Shown: piece by piece, positions 1 through 10,425 of the stretch
How positions within the stretch are numbered: the stretch's first letter is position 1
Layout of the letters: each line of letters starts with the position of its first letter
Notes under the pieces: generated by a model
Databases searched by the model: none
What the model saw: the letters and a program-made list of their open reading frames with translations, nothing else
What the model was told of the DNA's origin: nothing
Source: Callorhinus ursinus
Taxonomy: Eukaryota > Chordata > Mammalia > Carnivora > Otariidae
Reading direction: 5' to 3'
Assembly (NCBI RefSeq): GCF_003265705.1
Contig: NW_020312894.1
Span: 2,354,857-2,418,856 of the forward strand
Length of the DNA: 64,000 bases
Made by a program: the position numbers and the translations under genes

Positions 1-195
1 CCCTGGGCAAGTTCTCCTGAAGGTGGATGCTCCCAAGGGGAGGTGTTCCCGAGGGGATGTGTTCCCAAGGGTGGATGCTCCCGAGGGTGAGTTCTTCCCA
101 AGGCCACTGCTTCCCAGGGAGAGTGCTCCTGAGGGCGGGTGCTCCCAAGGACAGATGCTCCCCAGGGCTACTGCTCCCCAGGCTGGGTGCACTGG
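1..195. repeat. Degenerate minisatellite, 16-17 bp unit
   Basis: About twelve imperfect copies of a 16-17 bp unit resembling NNGGATGCTCCCAAGG lie head to tail from the window edge. Units vary mainly in the first four bases and in CCCAAGG / CCCGAGG / CCCCAGG endings. The array probably continues to the left of the window. Two overlapping open frames here come from the repeat having few stops; they are not genes. Confidence 0.75.
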
Positions 196-417
196 GAGTC
201 CACACTCATCTGTGGATTCAGCACACTGTAGGCAAGTGCGCTTGTTTTGCCTTGCTTCACAGAACAGGTGGAAACACAGTAGTGAGGACTGTCCAGGGCT
301 GTAGCGTCACCAGCCTGGGGGTTGTCCCTGATGTCAGCTTGAGAGTATTCCAGCTGTTTCTCCTCACGCTTGGGAACTGGATGAGCTTGGCCTCAGGAGC
401 CCCTCCCATCTAGGATG

Positions 418-706
418 ACATGCTCACACAGGCATGTACACACATTCACACGCTCTCATGCCTGCTCGCGCATGCACGCACACATGCACACACATTTGTA
501 TGCAGCATACACACAGGCATGTACACACATGCACACATATGGTGTGTACGCATACATGCACGTATGCACACACGTGCATGCATGGACACATGCATGCAGC
601 CTGCACACCCACACACATGCACGTGTGCAAACATGCATACATGCACATGTGTGTACCCACACACACGTGAGCACACACACATGCATGTACACATACTCAC
701 AGGCAC
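418..706. repeat. CA/TG-rich alternating purine-pyrimidine tract
   Basis: A ~290 bp stretch is made almost only of CACA, TGCA, TACA and CATG steps (for example ACATGCACACAC). It is alternating purine-pyrimidine over long runs, a sequence class known to adopt Z-DNA under supercoiling. All frames on both strands translate to Cys/His/Met-rich protein, which is a composition artefact. Confidence 0.85.
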
Positions 707-719
707 ACTCTCCCAGGGA

Positions 720-1224
720 GGCACCCAGCCCACAAGGAGGCTCCCCGATGCTGTCCCCAGACCACCAAGAAGGAGGCTGACCCCTAGGCCTCCTGCTCCA
801 CCTTGGGGCCAGTGAGCAGGCTGAGGAGCCCTGAAGGGCCTGTGTGTGGCCGTGTGTCCCTTCTGAAGCAGCCTGCGTCCTCCTGTGAGCACAGAGGCGC
901 CCTGGTCCCAGGAAGCTTCTGGAGTGTCAGTCTAGGGAGCATATAGGCCCTGGCGTAACATCAGGTGACAGATTGTGATGCTGACCCCAACCTGCTGCCC
1001 TCCTCGCCCTCCACCATGTCCCTGCACCTGACACTGCCCCCTCCCTACCCTTCCCACCCTCGGCAGAGAGCCCACAGGGAAATGATAGAGCCAGGTGCTC
1101 CCGGTGCTCCTGAACCTCGCGGGCGGCAGCAGGGAAACACACAGCCGCCCTGCTCTCCTGCCAGGAACCAGGATCCAGCAAAATGAGCACTGCACAATTT
1201 ACAGTGCACAAGGAATTGATTTTT
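720..1224. other. Unassigned stretch
   Basis: Moderately GC-rich sequence without a recognisable repeat, splice-flanked coding frame or RNA gene. Several overlapping open frames of 73-94 codons on both strands have no recognisable motif. Confidence 0.4.
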
Positions 1225-1690
1225 AGATTTCTGAAATAAGGAAAAGCAAAGACAACTTACAACCTGGGAGAGATTATTCACAACACTGACAAAAGCTTGG
1301 TGTCAGGAGTAAGTCAGGAACTCCCACAAATCACTAAGGAAAGCGCAACCTGCCCGGTACAAGAGCGGGCACAGACACGGAGCAGGAGAGGAAATGCCCG
1401 TGGGAGCAAATCATGGAGGCTCTGCTGCCCTCTTTGGGTCGGGGGATGCTGACCAGACCACAGGGCATGGGGCTTTCCGCCTAGCCCGCTGCAGAAATGA
1501 GGCGTCTGAGCACACTGAGCTTCAGACGGTGGGGCTCCCCTGGTCATCTTCCGGGATGCTGGTGGAAGGGCCAGTCAGCACAACCACTCTGCAAACAGCT
1601 CGCACTTACCTCCTGAAACTGAAGCGCACAGCCAGCCACCCCGCAGTGCTCCCGCCTGGCATCCTGCGTCCAGGGGCTCTTGCACATCTG
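1225..1690 (+). mobile_element. Ancient L1 (L1M-type) ORF2 3' relic
   Basis: The order of landmarks matches the C-terminal part of L1 ORF2. There is a degraded 'aatcactaaggaaa' block, a 'gaggaaatgcccgtgg' block, then the 'gatgctggtgg...caaccactctgcaaaca' block that corresponds to the C-terminal ORF2 region. Many substitutions and small indels give stops in all frames, so it is an old sense-strand fragment. Subfamily cannot be fixed by eye. Confidence 0.6.
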
Positions 1691-1734
1691 GGGACATTTG
1701 GTCAACACTGGCCCTTAGAGCCTCATGGATGACG

Positions 1735-2139
1735 GTGGACGAGACCAGAGGACCCTCATCAGAGAGGGAGAGTGACAGAGGGGTGCAAGGAATGAGCAGT
1801 GAGCAGTGGCCAAAGAGAAACAGCCGCAGGTGAGTTGTAGGTAATAGTGAATTAAAATACCGAACTCAAGTTTCCTTTCAAAATCTTGTCTTCTTCGGTA
1901 AGATAAAAGCGAACTACACATGTAAAAGCATACTTCAGGTGTATCGTGCAGATGCACGGAATCTATGTAGAAAGGAAAGCAGGGGATGATGATGTTTCTT
2001 TGGGGTGAAGAAGTCGAGGCTGTGGGGGCGTGGGGCGCAGGGCTATTTGCCCATTGCCGTCAGAAACCCCGGGCACTGTTCAGACTGGCGACTTCACGGG
2101 AGGGCCGTACCCATGATCACCTGTCCTCCCTCGGCTTGG
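1735..2139. other. Unassigned stretch
   Basis: No repeat family, exon or RNA gene recognised. A short AT-richer middle (about 1840-1940) separates two GC-richer parts. Confidence 0.35.
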
Positions 2140-2445
2140 CTGCCCCTTCTCTCTTGCTGTGCACGGGCTGTGCGGACCCACGTCCCCCGTCCCCATGGCC
2201 GGGTCTCAGCCCAGGAATGCCGCTCACCAGGATGTAGCCTTCCCCACCCGTGGACCAGCGTCACTGCTCTCCTACCATTGCCCGCGCAGGCCGGCGGGAC
2301 CCCTCCTGGGAACCCTGGTCGGCCCCTGCCCCACAGCCCTCCGGGAGCTCCGAGGACGCCGCAGACCTGCGCGGCGCCTCTCCGGAGAGGTCTGAACATC
2401 AGCTCTGCAGGCCGCTCCTCCGGGGGTCCGCAGCATCATCTCCCA
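2140..2445. promoter_or_regulatory. CpG-rich patch (CpG-island-like)
   Basis: From about 2140 to 2445 the sequence is strongly GC-rich. In the densest ~150 bp (2280-2430) I count about 16 CpG dinucleotides by eye, close to the number expected without CpG depletion, whereas flanking DNA is CpG-poor. Open frames run through on both strands (157 codons + from 2005; 101 codons - to 2399), which GC-rich DNA often gives by chance. It could be a small CpG island, an orphan promoter, or locally unmethylated or GC-biased DNA. No TATA box or recognisable first exon is seen. Confidence 0.4.
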
Positions 2446-5400
2446 CCTCCTTCCCTTCCTCTCCTGCCCAGAGGGTGAGCACGGCTTCCTGCGGCAGCCC
2501 TGCACTCCCAGGCTCTTTGTTCATACCTCTTCCCCAAATACTATAGGTTCAAATAGCAGCAGTGGCCTCCGTCCTTGGTCCCTCCTGGTACCATCTTCTA
2601 CTGGCCCTACCCCTGGGCTTGGAGCACAGGCCTGGGCGCACACCCTGCATCTGGAAGCTCTGTTCTACCCACTGCCCCGTCCCTCGATTCTGACTCTTAC
2701 GTTCGCACGTTTAGATTTCCTAGCTTAGTGCCCACCGAAGAACCAAATAATAACTTCTCTCTCCCTTATTAGAACTGGATATTTTAGTGATTTCGCCTAT
2801 TAATTAAAACCAAACGTTAGGAACCAGTGGAGTCAAACCCCCGCAGGCCCACTCTGGAGCGGGCCCGGCTTGTGCCGGGAGCCCCATTAGGTTAAGAAGT
2901 TTAAACTAGCAGAACATTAAAGCTTGTTTTCCAGAGAACTGTTTTCCCTGAATCAGCTGTTGTGTCTCCAGACCCCACTGAAATTGCCCTTGCTGTCCCT
3001 GCAGAAGCCTGGACACGAGGTCGGCTGATAGGGTTCCAGCTTGGGGCCCGGGAGGCCCTGCACTCCTTCCCCAGGGCAAGCACCCCAAGACCCCACCCAG
3101 CTCCCCTGGCCCTGGGAGCGTGCCGGAGCCCCTTCCCTTGTCCTGAGGAACCTCCTCGTCGGGGGGGGATTTGCCTCATGCTGGTGTCTCCACACCAAGG
3201 TGCACACGGGATGCGTGTTACATACATGTTTGTGCAGTGTGCATCTCCACCTTCCCTCGCCAACAGTCCCATTTCCCTCCCTCCTTCCACACGTCTGTAA
3301 CCCCAGCCCCTGAGACTGCAGAACACTTGCTCCCTCCCCCTCGTTGTCCAGCTGCTCGAGGCTAGACCTTCCCTTGCTGCGGCCCCGGTGTCTCTGGGGT
3401 GGGCTTCCCTGCGTATCCGGCAGACAGACCTGGGTTCGGGGACAGACTGATTCGGAGATTGTTCGTTTACTTGTGCGTTTGTTTTAAAATCCTCCTGCTT
3501 CCCTGGCTGGCCTCACACAGCCCATAAGAAAACAGCAGGAGTTCCCCCGGTCCCAAGTGACCCTACCCTGTCAGAAACTGGCACTCAAATTCACTTCTTC
3601 CTTCCTTCATTCAGTGCATCTGAGGGGCTGACACAGCGCCCTGGGCACCCAGAGGTCAGGGAGACCCTGCTCCAGGCCACCCTGGGGGACAGGGACCAAG
3701 AGCAGGTGACGGGGGCGCAGAGCCAGGGACACTCCCCTGGCCTTCCTCTCTAGGACCGTCACGAGGAGCCAGTGGGCGGGAGGGGCATGCAGCATCCCTG
3801 GGGGAGCCCCCGAAGCCTGCCCCTCCTGCCTGGGGAGGTCCTCCCCCAGGAGCACAGCTCTCAGGGGAGGCACAGAATGGCTGCCACCGGCTCTGTGCTC
3901 CTGCAGTACCCCCCTCCTTCCCCGCCCTCCTTCCACATCCACGTTACAATTTCTTAAAACCCAAATCCCCGAACACCCTAAATACACCAGAAAAGCCTCC
4001 CACATAAGCATCATCATGCTAATTGATGTTGTTTGAGAGCTAATTAGCCAGACCCCATGCTGAGCACCTGACAGACAAGAAAGGAAGCTCTGAGAGCCTA
4101 ACTCAGTTCCACAGATGATGCCCTCAGAGGAGCCGGGACAGGCCTCCGTCTGATGTCTGACCGCTGAGCCCATGCCCCCAGCCTCTGCTGGGCGGCCCGT
4201 TTTGTCTCCCGGAAGCCCAGCAGCGTTCACTCACACTGCCTCTGGCCATACCCACAGGGGCTGGAGAACAAAGGCGGGCGTGCCCACCCCAGTCTCTGCA
4301 TGCCCACCCCAGTCTCTGCATGCCCAATCCCAGCAAGTATCCGGGTGGTGGTGGTGCCCACGGGCCGTGCTCCCCTCCGCTGGGGAGAGAGCCCTGTGCA
4401 CGGACGCTGCACCAACAAGACAGCGCCAGGCCCAGGTCCCCAGCCTCTGCCTCCACCCCTGGCTCCCGAGTAACTGGGAAATCTAGAAGTTTATAGCACT
4501 CGTTTTCCTGGTGGCCAAACTCCTGGAAGATGGGCCATGCCGGCCAGGGGCCACCTGGGTCCACTCCAGGAGGGGAGTGGGCCTCAGATTTTCAGCCTCA
4601 GTCCCTGTGCTTCTGATGACCTCGGCCAGGCCCCTTCTCCCATTCTGGCCTCCTCTGAGTTCAAGGTCCGTCCAGGTAAGACGCAAGGGCGCCTCTGCCC
4701 CTCACCGCCTGCATCTTTAAGATGAACATTAGGGCCAGGGCACATGACTGAGCTTATATTTTCCTCAGTGCCTCTTTCCAACAAGTGGCTTCAGCAAACA
4801 AAATTACACGGCTGTAATACTATTTCTTTGAGGTGACAGGAAGGGAAGGGCTTCATAGGACAGTAGATGGGCAGAGATTATGGCTCACAGCACGCACCTT
4901 CAAGGCATTACAGTCCTGTGAACCTGAAGGAGCCCTTGGACAGCGAGGTAATGCCCTTGTAAACGCGTCCACAGTGTGCTTGATGTGATGGGTATGGATG
5001 GCCACCTGTGCTGTTTGGCTGTAACTCTGTGATTCTTTGAATGACTTTGCTCACTGTGCCGAAGTACTGCTGCTTATAACCTGTTGGGGATGGGAAATTG
5101 CTCACTATTTGATTATAGGAAAAAAACAATTTGTGAGTAGAGAAGTGTGTCACAAATGATTGTCTCCAAGTGCGGTAAGTGAAATTTAAAGCTTGTTTTT
5201 CCTTCCTACTAAATTTCATGATAAAAATTAGGTCATTATCATTATGCTCGGGGGATGAAATGGAAGCTATAAGAAATAAATAGTGTCAATATCCTAGCGA
5301 CACTCATTTGGAAGGGAGTGGCCTAGGAGCAGAAAGAAAACAAACAAATCTATCTGAACCATGTCGCAGCATTGGCAAAATACTGAAGTGTGATTAAATA

Positions 5401-6540
5401 TAATTTTTAAAACAGAATCTACAAAACACCACTAAGTCGATGCACCTTTACAGAGATGAATAAACAGTAAGATTGTTGTGTGTGAGACACAGACGGCACA
5501 GTAAATAAAGGATTCAGGGTGGCGACGATGGGCTCAGGAGTGGGGAAACATGGAGTGTTTCCAGCAAGAAGAGGTGGCGTGAAGACCTGCTTACCGGGTC
5601 CCCTGCTCTGCACCCTGGGGTCCTGGCTGCAGTGCTTGTTCAGTCCAACCAATGGCTCCCAGGAATGTGCTCCAGGACTCGCTCACTGTCTGTAGACCAC
5701 CAAGGGACCTGAGGGAAGTCAGGGCTGTCACCATGAACCGGGACAACGGCTGCATGGGAAAAGGGCACATCCTTCCAACAGTGCACGTTCCACGGGAAAA
5801 TCAAGCCTGTGCGGGACTCAGTGACTTGAGCGCAGGCCCAGGATGTGGCACCTCGCATAGTGGTGGGGGCTTGTAGACTCCGTAAGTATTGTGGTGGGGG
5901 CTGTTGGTGAAGAACCACACAGTCATGGGGAAAGGATAGGACTGTGCATTGAAGAACTTTTCATGTCCACGGTGGTTAAAAATAGATTCTCCTTGGAAAC
6001 TTGATGTCGGTGGAATTATCTGAGCAAATGCCCAAGTGGAAAGACAAGGTAGCATTAGCTGGGATGCAAGCCAGGAGCCTTTCCCACACTGTCATGTCAT
6101 TTGCCCACCTCTGCTCAACCATGCTTGAGATAGCCATGCTTCTCTGTCAGACTGGGGAATTGGCTCACCAGGACCCCAAGGGCACTAGACTAAGTGGAGA
6201 AGCAGGTGGTAAGTCACTCAGTCTGCTGGAGTAATACAACACTAAGGTTTCCAGAATAATTGTGAAGTCAGACACCTCAGTTGAGGATAATTTGAAATGT
6301 ATCAAAACTTCCTTTATTACAGGGAGAAAAAAAAGAATCTTCAAATCCCTTAGAAAACAGTTTCGCCTGTGGCAAAGAACATTATAGTAATGTCCACTCT
6401 GCCAGAAATTTAGATTGTTTTAGATGTGAAGTGAGATTTATCAGCTTCAGTGTTTTCATATCTAAGACAACAGCTTCCCATACAGGAGAGGAAAACATCA
6501 AGGCAACATTACCAAGACAATGTGCTCATTAAAGAAACTA
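2446..6540. other. Long unassigned stretch
   Basis: About 4 kb in which I recognise no transposon, exon or RNA gene. It contains a 20 bp direct repeat (TGCCCACCCCAGTCTCTGCA at 4281 and 4301, with a third partial copy at 4321). Short AT-rich patches with TAAT motifs lie near 2780-2960 and 4005-4055 and might be conserved non-coding DNA. Open frames such as 3607-4230 (-) and 4908-5219 (-) have no recognisable domain. Confidence 0.35.
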
Positions 6541-6541
6541 T

Positions 6542-6556
6542 AAAAATGAACAAGTA
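6542..6556 (+). repeat. L1 target-site duplication, left copy
   Basis: AAAAATGAACAAGTA immediately precedes the L1 5' end. It matches the 15 bp at 13779-13793 with one mismatch. The insertion point T|AAAAA fits the L1 endonuclease preference (TTTT/A on the other strand). Confidence 0.75.
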
Positions 6557-8320
6557 GGCGGAAGAGTGGGAGACCTGGATTTCGTCTGGTCTCAGGAGTT
6601 CAGCTGCATGGGGATGAAACCATTCTGAACACCTATGAACTCCACAGGAGATCGAAGAGAAGAATAGCAACAACTCTGAACAGAAAAGCAACCATTTACT
6701 GGAAGGTAGGACGTGCAGAGAAGTGAATCCAGGCGATATTCGGGAGGATAGACGGCGGGGGAGGGGGCCTCCGTCGGCCGCTTCTGGCAAGTGCTAGAGC
6801 CGCGGAGCACAAAATCGGACCTTTTAGAAGTTGGCTCCGCTGAGGGACGTCGCTGCAGTGGCTAAGCGGGGGGTGGAATCCTCCCGGGACAGTGTGGTCT
6901 CAGGACCCTCGGGGTCACAGAAAGACCGGGGGTGCCTGAGTGCGGCAGAGCTCCCAGGGATCGGAGCGGGGAAGCCGGCTGCAGAGACGGAGCCGAGGCG
7001 CGGGCTCTCAGCTCGGGGTGGCCATAAACTGTGATCCGCGGCCCAGTCGGGGCACGGCTCCTCCAGCAGGGACCCAACAAGTGGCAGAGCCGGGGAGACT
7101 CCCCTTCCTCCCCCGGGAGGAGCGGCGCGGGAGCGCACCGCAGGGATCTGCTGGGTTTGGAGACTCCACACGGGGTCGGGTGCCAGAGATAGAAATGCTC
7201 AGTCACAGGCCGGGTGAGCGCGGAGTGCGGCCGGAGACTGGGGACACGGGAGTGACTGCTTTTCTCTGGGGGCGCACTGAGGAGCGGGAACCCATGTTCT
7301 CGGCTCCTCCGGGCAGAGATTGGGAGGCCACCATTTTCACCCTGGTCCTCCAAAGCTGTACCGAGAGCTTGCAGGGAACAAAAGCTCCTGAGAGCAAACC
7401 CGAGCAGCTTGCTTAGCCCGGACCGACAAGGGCGGGGCAATTCCGCCTCCGGCAAAGACATTTGGGAACCACGGCAACAGGCCCCTCCCCCAGAAGATCA
7501 GCACGAACAGCCAGCAAGCCAAGACCAAGTTTACCGGTCAAGGAGAATGGCAGAACTCCAGCGCTAGGGGAATACTGCACATAGATTCATGGCTTTTTTA
7601 CCGTGATTCTTTAGTCTTTCAAAGTTAATTTTTTTTAATTTTTCTTTTTCCCTTTTTCAACCAACATCTTATCAACCCCTTTTAAAAAAATTTTTATTTT
7701 TCATTTTTAGAGTCATATTCTATCCCTTCATAGCATTTACCATTATTTTTGGCATATATATATATATAAGATGTTCTCTCTTTAAAATTTAGAGATACAG
7801 TTTCTTCTAACAGATCAAAATACACCCTAAATCACTAGTTTATGGCTTTGTTCTAGCTCCTGGCTGATCACATTCTCTCCCTTTTCTTTTTCTTTTTTTT
7901 TAAAATCCTCTTCTTTCTTTTTTCAAACAACTTATCAACTCCTTTTATAGAATTTTTTAAAATTTTCATCTTTGCACTCATATTCCATCCCTTCATCGTA
8001 TCAACCCTTATTTTGTACATATATAAGTCTTTCATTCCTTAAAAATTTGGGAGGCACTTTCTTCCAACAGACCAAAATACACCCAAAATCTATGCACCAG
8101 CCTGATCATATTTGATCATAGTCTTTTTTTTTTGTTTTGTTCTGTTTTTGTTTGTTTTTATCTTTTCTTTTTCTTTTTTTGTCACTTTCTTTTTTCTTTC
8201 TTTACATTTCCTTTCCCCTGGTTTCAGGTCTTTTCTGACTTGTTTAGAGTATATTTTCTGGGAATGTTGTTACCCTGTGAGCATTTTGTTCTCTCATTCA
8301 CCTATTCTCCTCTAGACAAA
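6557..8320 (+). promoter_or_regulatory. L1 5' UTR / internal promoter region
   Basis: The first ~1 kb is GC- and CpG-rich, as expected of an L1 internal promoter; no consensus transcription factor site is clear enough to name. From about 7600 to 8310 it becomes T/A-rich with long pyrimidine runs. Within that part a unit beginning near 7655 recurs near 7921: both have 'TTATCAAC(C/T)CCTTTTA', 'CCATCCCTTCAT'-like text, an ATATAT run, and 'CAGA(T/C)CAAAATACACCC'. This is an internal tandem duplication of about 265 bp. An antisense open frame of 199 codons (6862-7461) crosses the CpG-rich part. Confidence 0.75.
7655..8140 (+). repeat. ~265 bp tandem duplication inside the L1 5' region
   Basis: Two diverged copies start near 7655 and 7921. 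Shared landmarks appear in the same order: a 'TTCAA(C/A)CAAC' start, 'CATATTC(T/C)ATCCCTTCAT', an AT-rich run, 'CTTTCTTCCAACAG' or its variant, and 'CAAAATACACCC'. The copies differ by substitutions and indels, so the duplication is older than the insertion or family-wide. Confidence 0.6.
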
Positions 8321-9213
8321 ATAACAAGACAGAAAAAATCACCTCAACAAAAAGAACAAGAGGTAATACCGTCTGCCAGGGACCTACTCAATATGGACAT
8401 TAGTACGATGTCAGACCCAGAATTCAGAATCATGATTTTAAAGATACTAGCTGGGCTTGAAAAAAGCATGGAAGTTATTAGAGAAACCCTTTCTGGAGAA
8501 ATAAAAGAACTAAAATCTAACCAAGTCAAAATCAAAAAGGCTATTAATGAGGTGCAATCAAAAATGGGGGCACTAACTGCTAGGATAAATGAGGCAGAAG
8601 AGAGAATCAGCGATATAGAAGACCAAATGATGGAAAATAAAGAGGCTGAGAAAAAGAGATAAACAACTACAGGATCACGAGGGCAGAATTCGAGAGATAA
8701 GTGATACGATAAGATGAAACAACATTAGAATAATAGGGATCTCAGAAGAAGAAGAAAGAGAGAGAGGGGCAGAAGGTATATTGGAGCAAATTATAACAGA
8801 GAACTTCCCTAATGTGGGGAAGGAAACAGGCATCAATCCGGGAGGCACAGAGAACCCCTCTCAAAATCAATAAAAATAGGTCATCACCCCGACATCTAAT
8901 ACTAAAACTTATGAGTCTCAGAGACAGAGAGAAAATTCTGAAAGCAGCTCGGGAGAAGAGCTATGTAACCTATAATGGTAGAAATATTAGATGGGCAAAA
9001 GACCTATCCACAGAGACCTGGCAGGTCAGAAAGGACTGGCATGATATCTTCAGAGCACTAAATGAGAAAAATACGCTGCCAAGAATACTATATCCAGCTA
9101 GGCTGTCATTGAAAATAGAAGGAGAGATAAAAAGCTTCCAGAACAAACAAAAACTAAAGGAATTTGCAAACACGAAACCAGCCCTCCAAGAAATATTGAA
9201 AGGGGTCCTCTGA
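8321..9213 (+). pseudogene. L1 ORF1 (ORF1p RNA-binding protein), broken
   Basis: ORF1p is the trimeric RNA chaperone of the L1 ribonucleoprotein. The expected start appears as ATA at 8321 followed by TRQKKSPQQKEQE, so the initiator ATG seems lost. The N-terminal half (to codon AAR-AGA near 8658) shows a heptad-like, Glu/Lys/Ile-rich coiled coil (KSMEVIRETLSGEIKELKS). It then hits TAA at 8660 through a small indel. A middle segment has a further TGA (near 8713) and shifted frame. The C-terminal domain reads openly at 8812-9213, with DREKILKAARE, an RRM/CTD-type ending and NTLPRILYPARLS, closing with EILKGVL and TGA. The order and length fit ORF1p of about 300 residues. Inactive. Confidence 0.88.
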
Positions 9214-10209
9214 GCAAAGAGAGAGCCTAAAAGCAGCATAGACCAGAAAGGAACACAGACAATATACAGTAACAGTCACCTTACAGGCAATATAATGGCA
9301 CTAAATTTGTATCTTTCAATAATTACCCGGAATGTAAATGGGCTCAATGCCCCAATCAAAAGACACAGGCTATCAGATTGGATTAAAAAACAACACCCAT
9401 CTATATGCTGTCTGCAAGAGACTCATTTTAGACCCAAGGCATCCCCAGATTGAAAGTGAGGGGGTGGAAAACCATTTACCATGCTAATGGACACCAAAAG
9501 AAAGCTGGGGTGGCAATCCTTCTCTCAGACAAATTAGATTTAAAAAAAAAAGACTGTAATAAGAGATGAGGAAGGACACTATATCCTACTTAAAGGGTCT
9601 ATCCAACAAGAAGATCTAACAATTGCAAATATCTATGCCCCTAATGTGGGAGCAGCCAATGATATAAGGCAATTAATAACAAAAGCAAAGAAACACATTA
9701 ACAACAATACAATAATAGTGGGGGACTTTAACAGTCCCCTAACTGAAATGGACAGATCATCTAAGCAAAAGATCAACAAGGAAATAAAGACGTTAAATGA
9801 CACACTGGACCAAATGGACTTCACAGACATATTCAGAACATTCCATCCCAAAGCAACAGAATACACATTCTTCTCTAGTGCCCATGGAACATTCTCCAGA
9901 TTAGATCACATCCTAGGTCACAAATCAAGTCTCAACTGGTACCAAAAGATGGGGATTATTCCCTGCATATTTTCAGACCACAATGCTTTGAAACTAGAAC
10001 TCAATCACAAGAGGAAAGTCAGAAAGAACTCAAATACATGGAGGCTAAAGAGCATCCTACTAAAGAATGAATGGGTCAACCAGGAAATTAAAGAAGAATT
10101 AAAAAAATTCATGGAAACCAATGAAAATGAAAACACAACTGTTCAAAACCTTTGGTAGGCAGTAAAGGCAATCCTAAGAGGAAAATATATAGCAATACAA
10201 GCCCTTCTC

Positions 10210-10225
10210 AAGAAACAAGAAAGGT
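10210..10225 (+). repeat. SINE TSD, left copy
   Basis: AAGAAACAAGAAAGGT, a perfect 16 bp match to 10426-10441. It is L1 ORF2 sequence duplicated when the SINE inserted. Confidence 0.9.
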
Positions 10226-10425
10226 GTTCGGTGCCTGGGTGGCTCAGTTGGTTAAGCGACTGCCTTTGGCTCAGGTCATGATCTTGGAGTCCCCAGATCG
10301 AGTCCCACATGGGCTCCCTGCTCAGCAGGTAGTCGGCTTCTCCCTCTGACCCTCTTCCCTCTTGTGCTCTCTATCTCTCATTCTCTCTCTCTCAAATAAA
10401 TAAATAAAATCTAAAAAAAAAAAAA
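10226..10425 (+). mobile_element. can-SINE nested in L1 ORF2
   Basis: It has a tRNA-derived head (GTGCCTGGGTGGCTCAGTTG), a B-box-like GATCGAGTCCCAC region, a CT-rich stretch, an AATAAATAAATAAAAT tail and poly-A. A perfect 16 bp TSD flanks it. The insertion falls between the endonuclease and RT regions of ORF2 and must postdate the L1. Confidence 0.95.

Noticed and set aside
415..892. Overlapping Cys/His/Met-rich open frames resembling metal-binding proteins
   Set aside because: They are translations of a CA/TG tract in every frame and strand; no real zinc-binding spacing or gene structure.
3421..3445. MIR-like 'CAGACAGACCTGGGTTCGG' string
   Set aside because: A single short match without the ordered MIR core on either side.
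3607..4230. 207-codon minus-strand open frame
   Set aside because: No recognisable domain, signal or splice context; lies in GC-rich DNA where chance frames are common.
4908..5219. 103-codon minus-strand frame with a protein-like composition
   Set aside because: No family recognised and no supporting start, splice or conservation evidence; could be a fragment of an unknown pseudogene, but this cannot be supported.
8132..8320. Upstream Phe-rich extension of the L1 ORF1 frame
   Set aside because: It is the T-rich L1 5' region read in frame; the ORF1 homology starts at 8321 and the upstream part is not protein-like.
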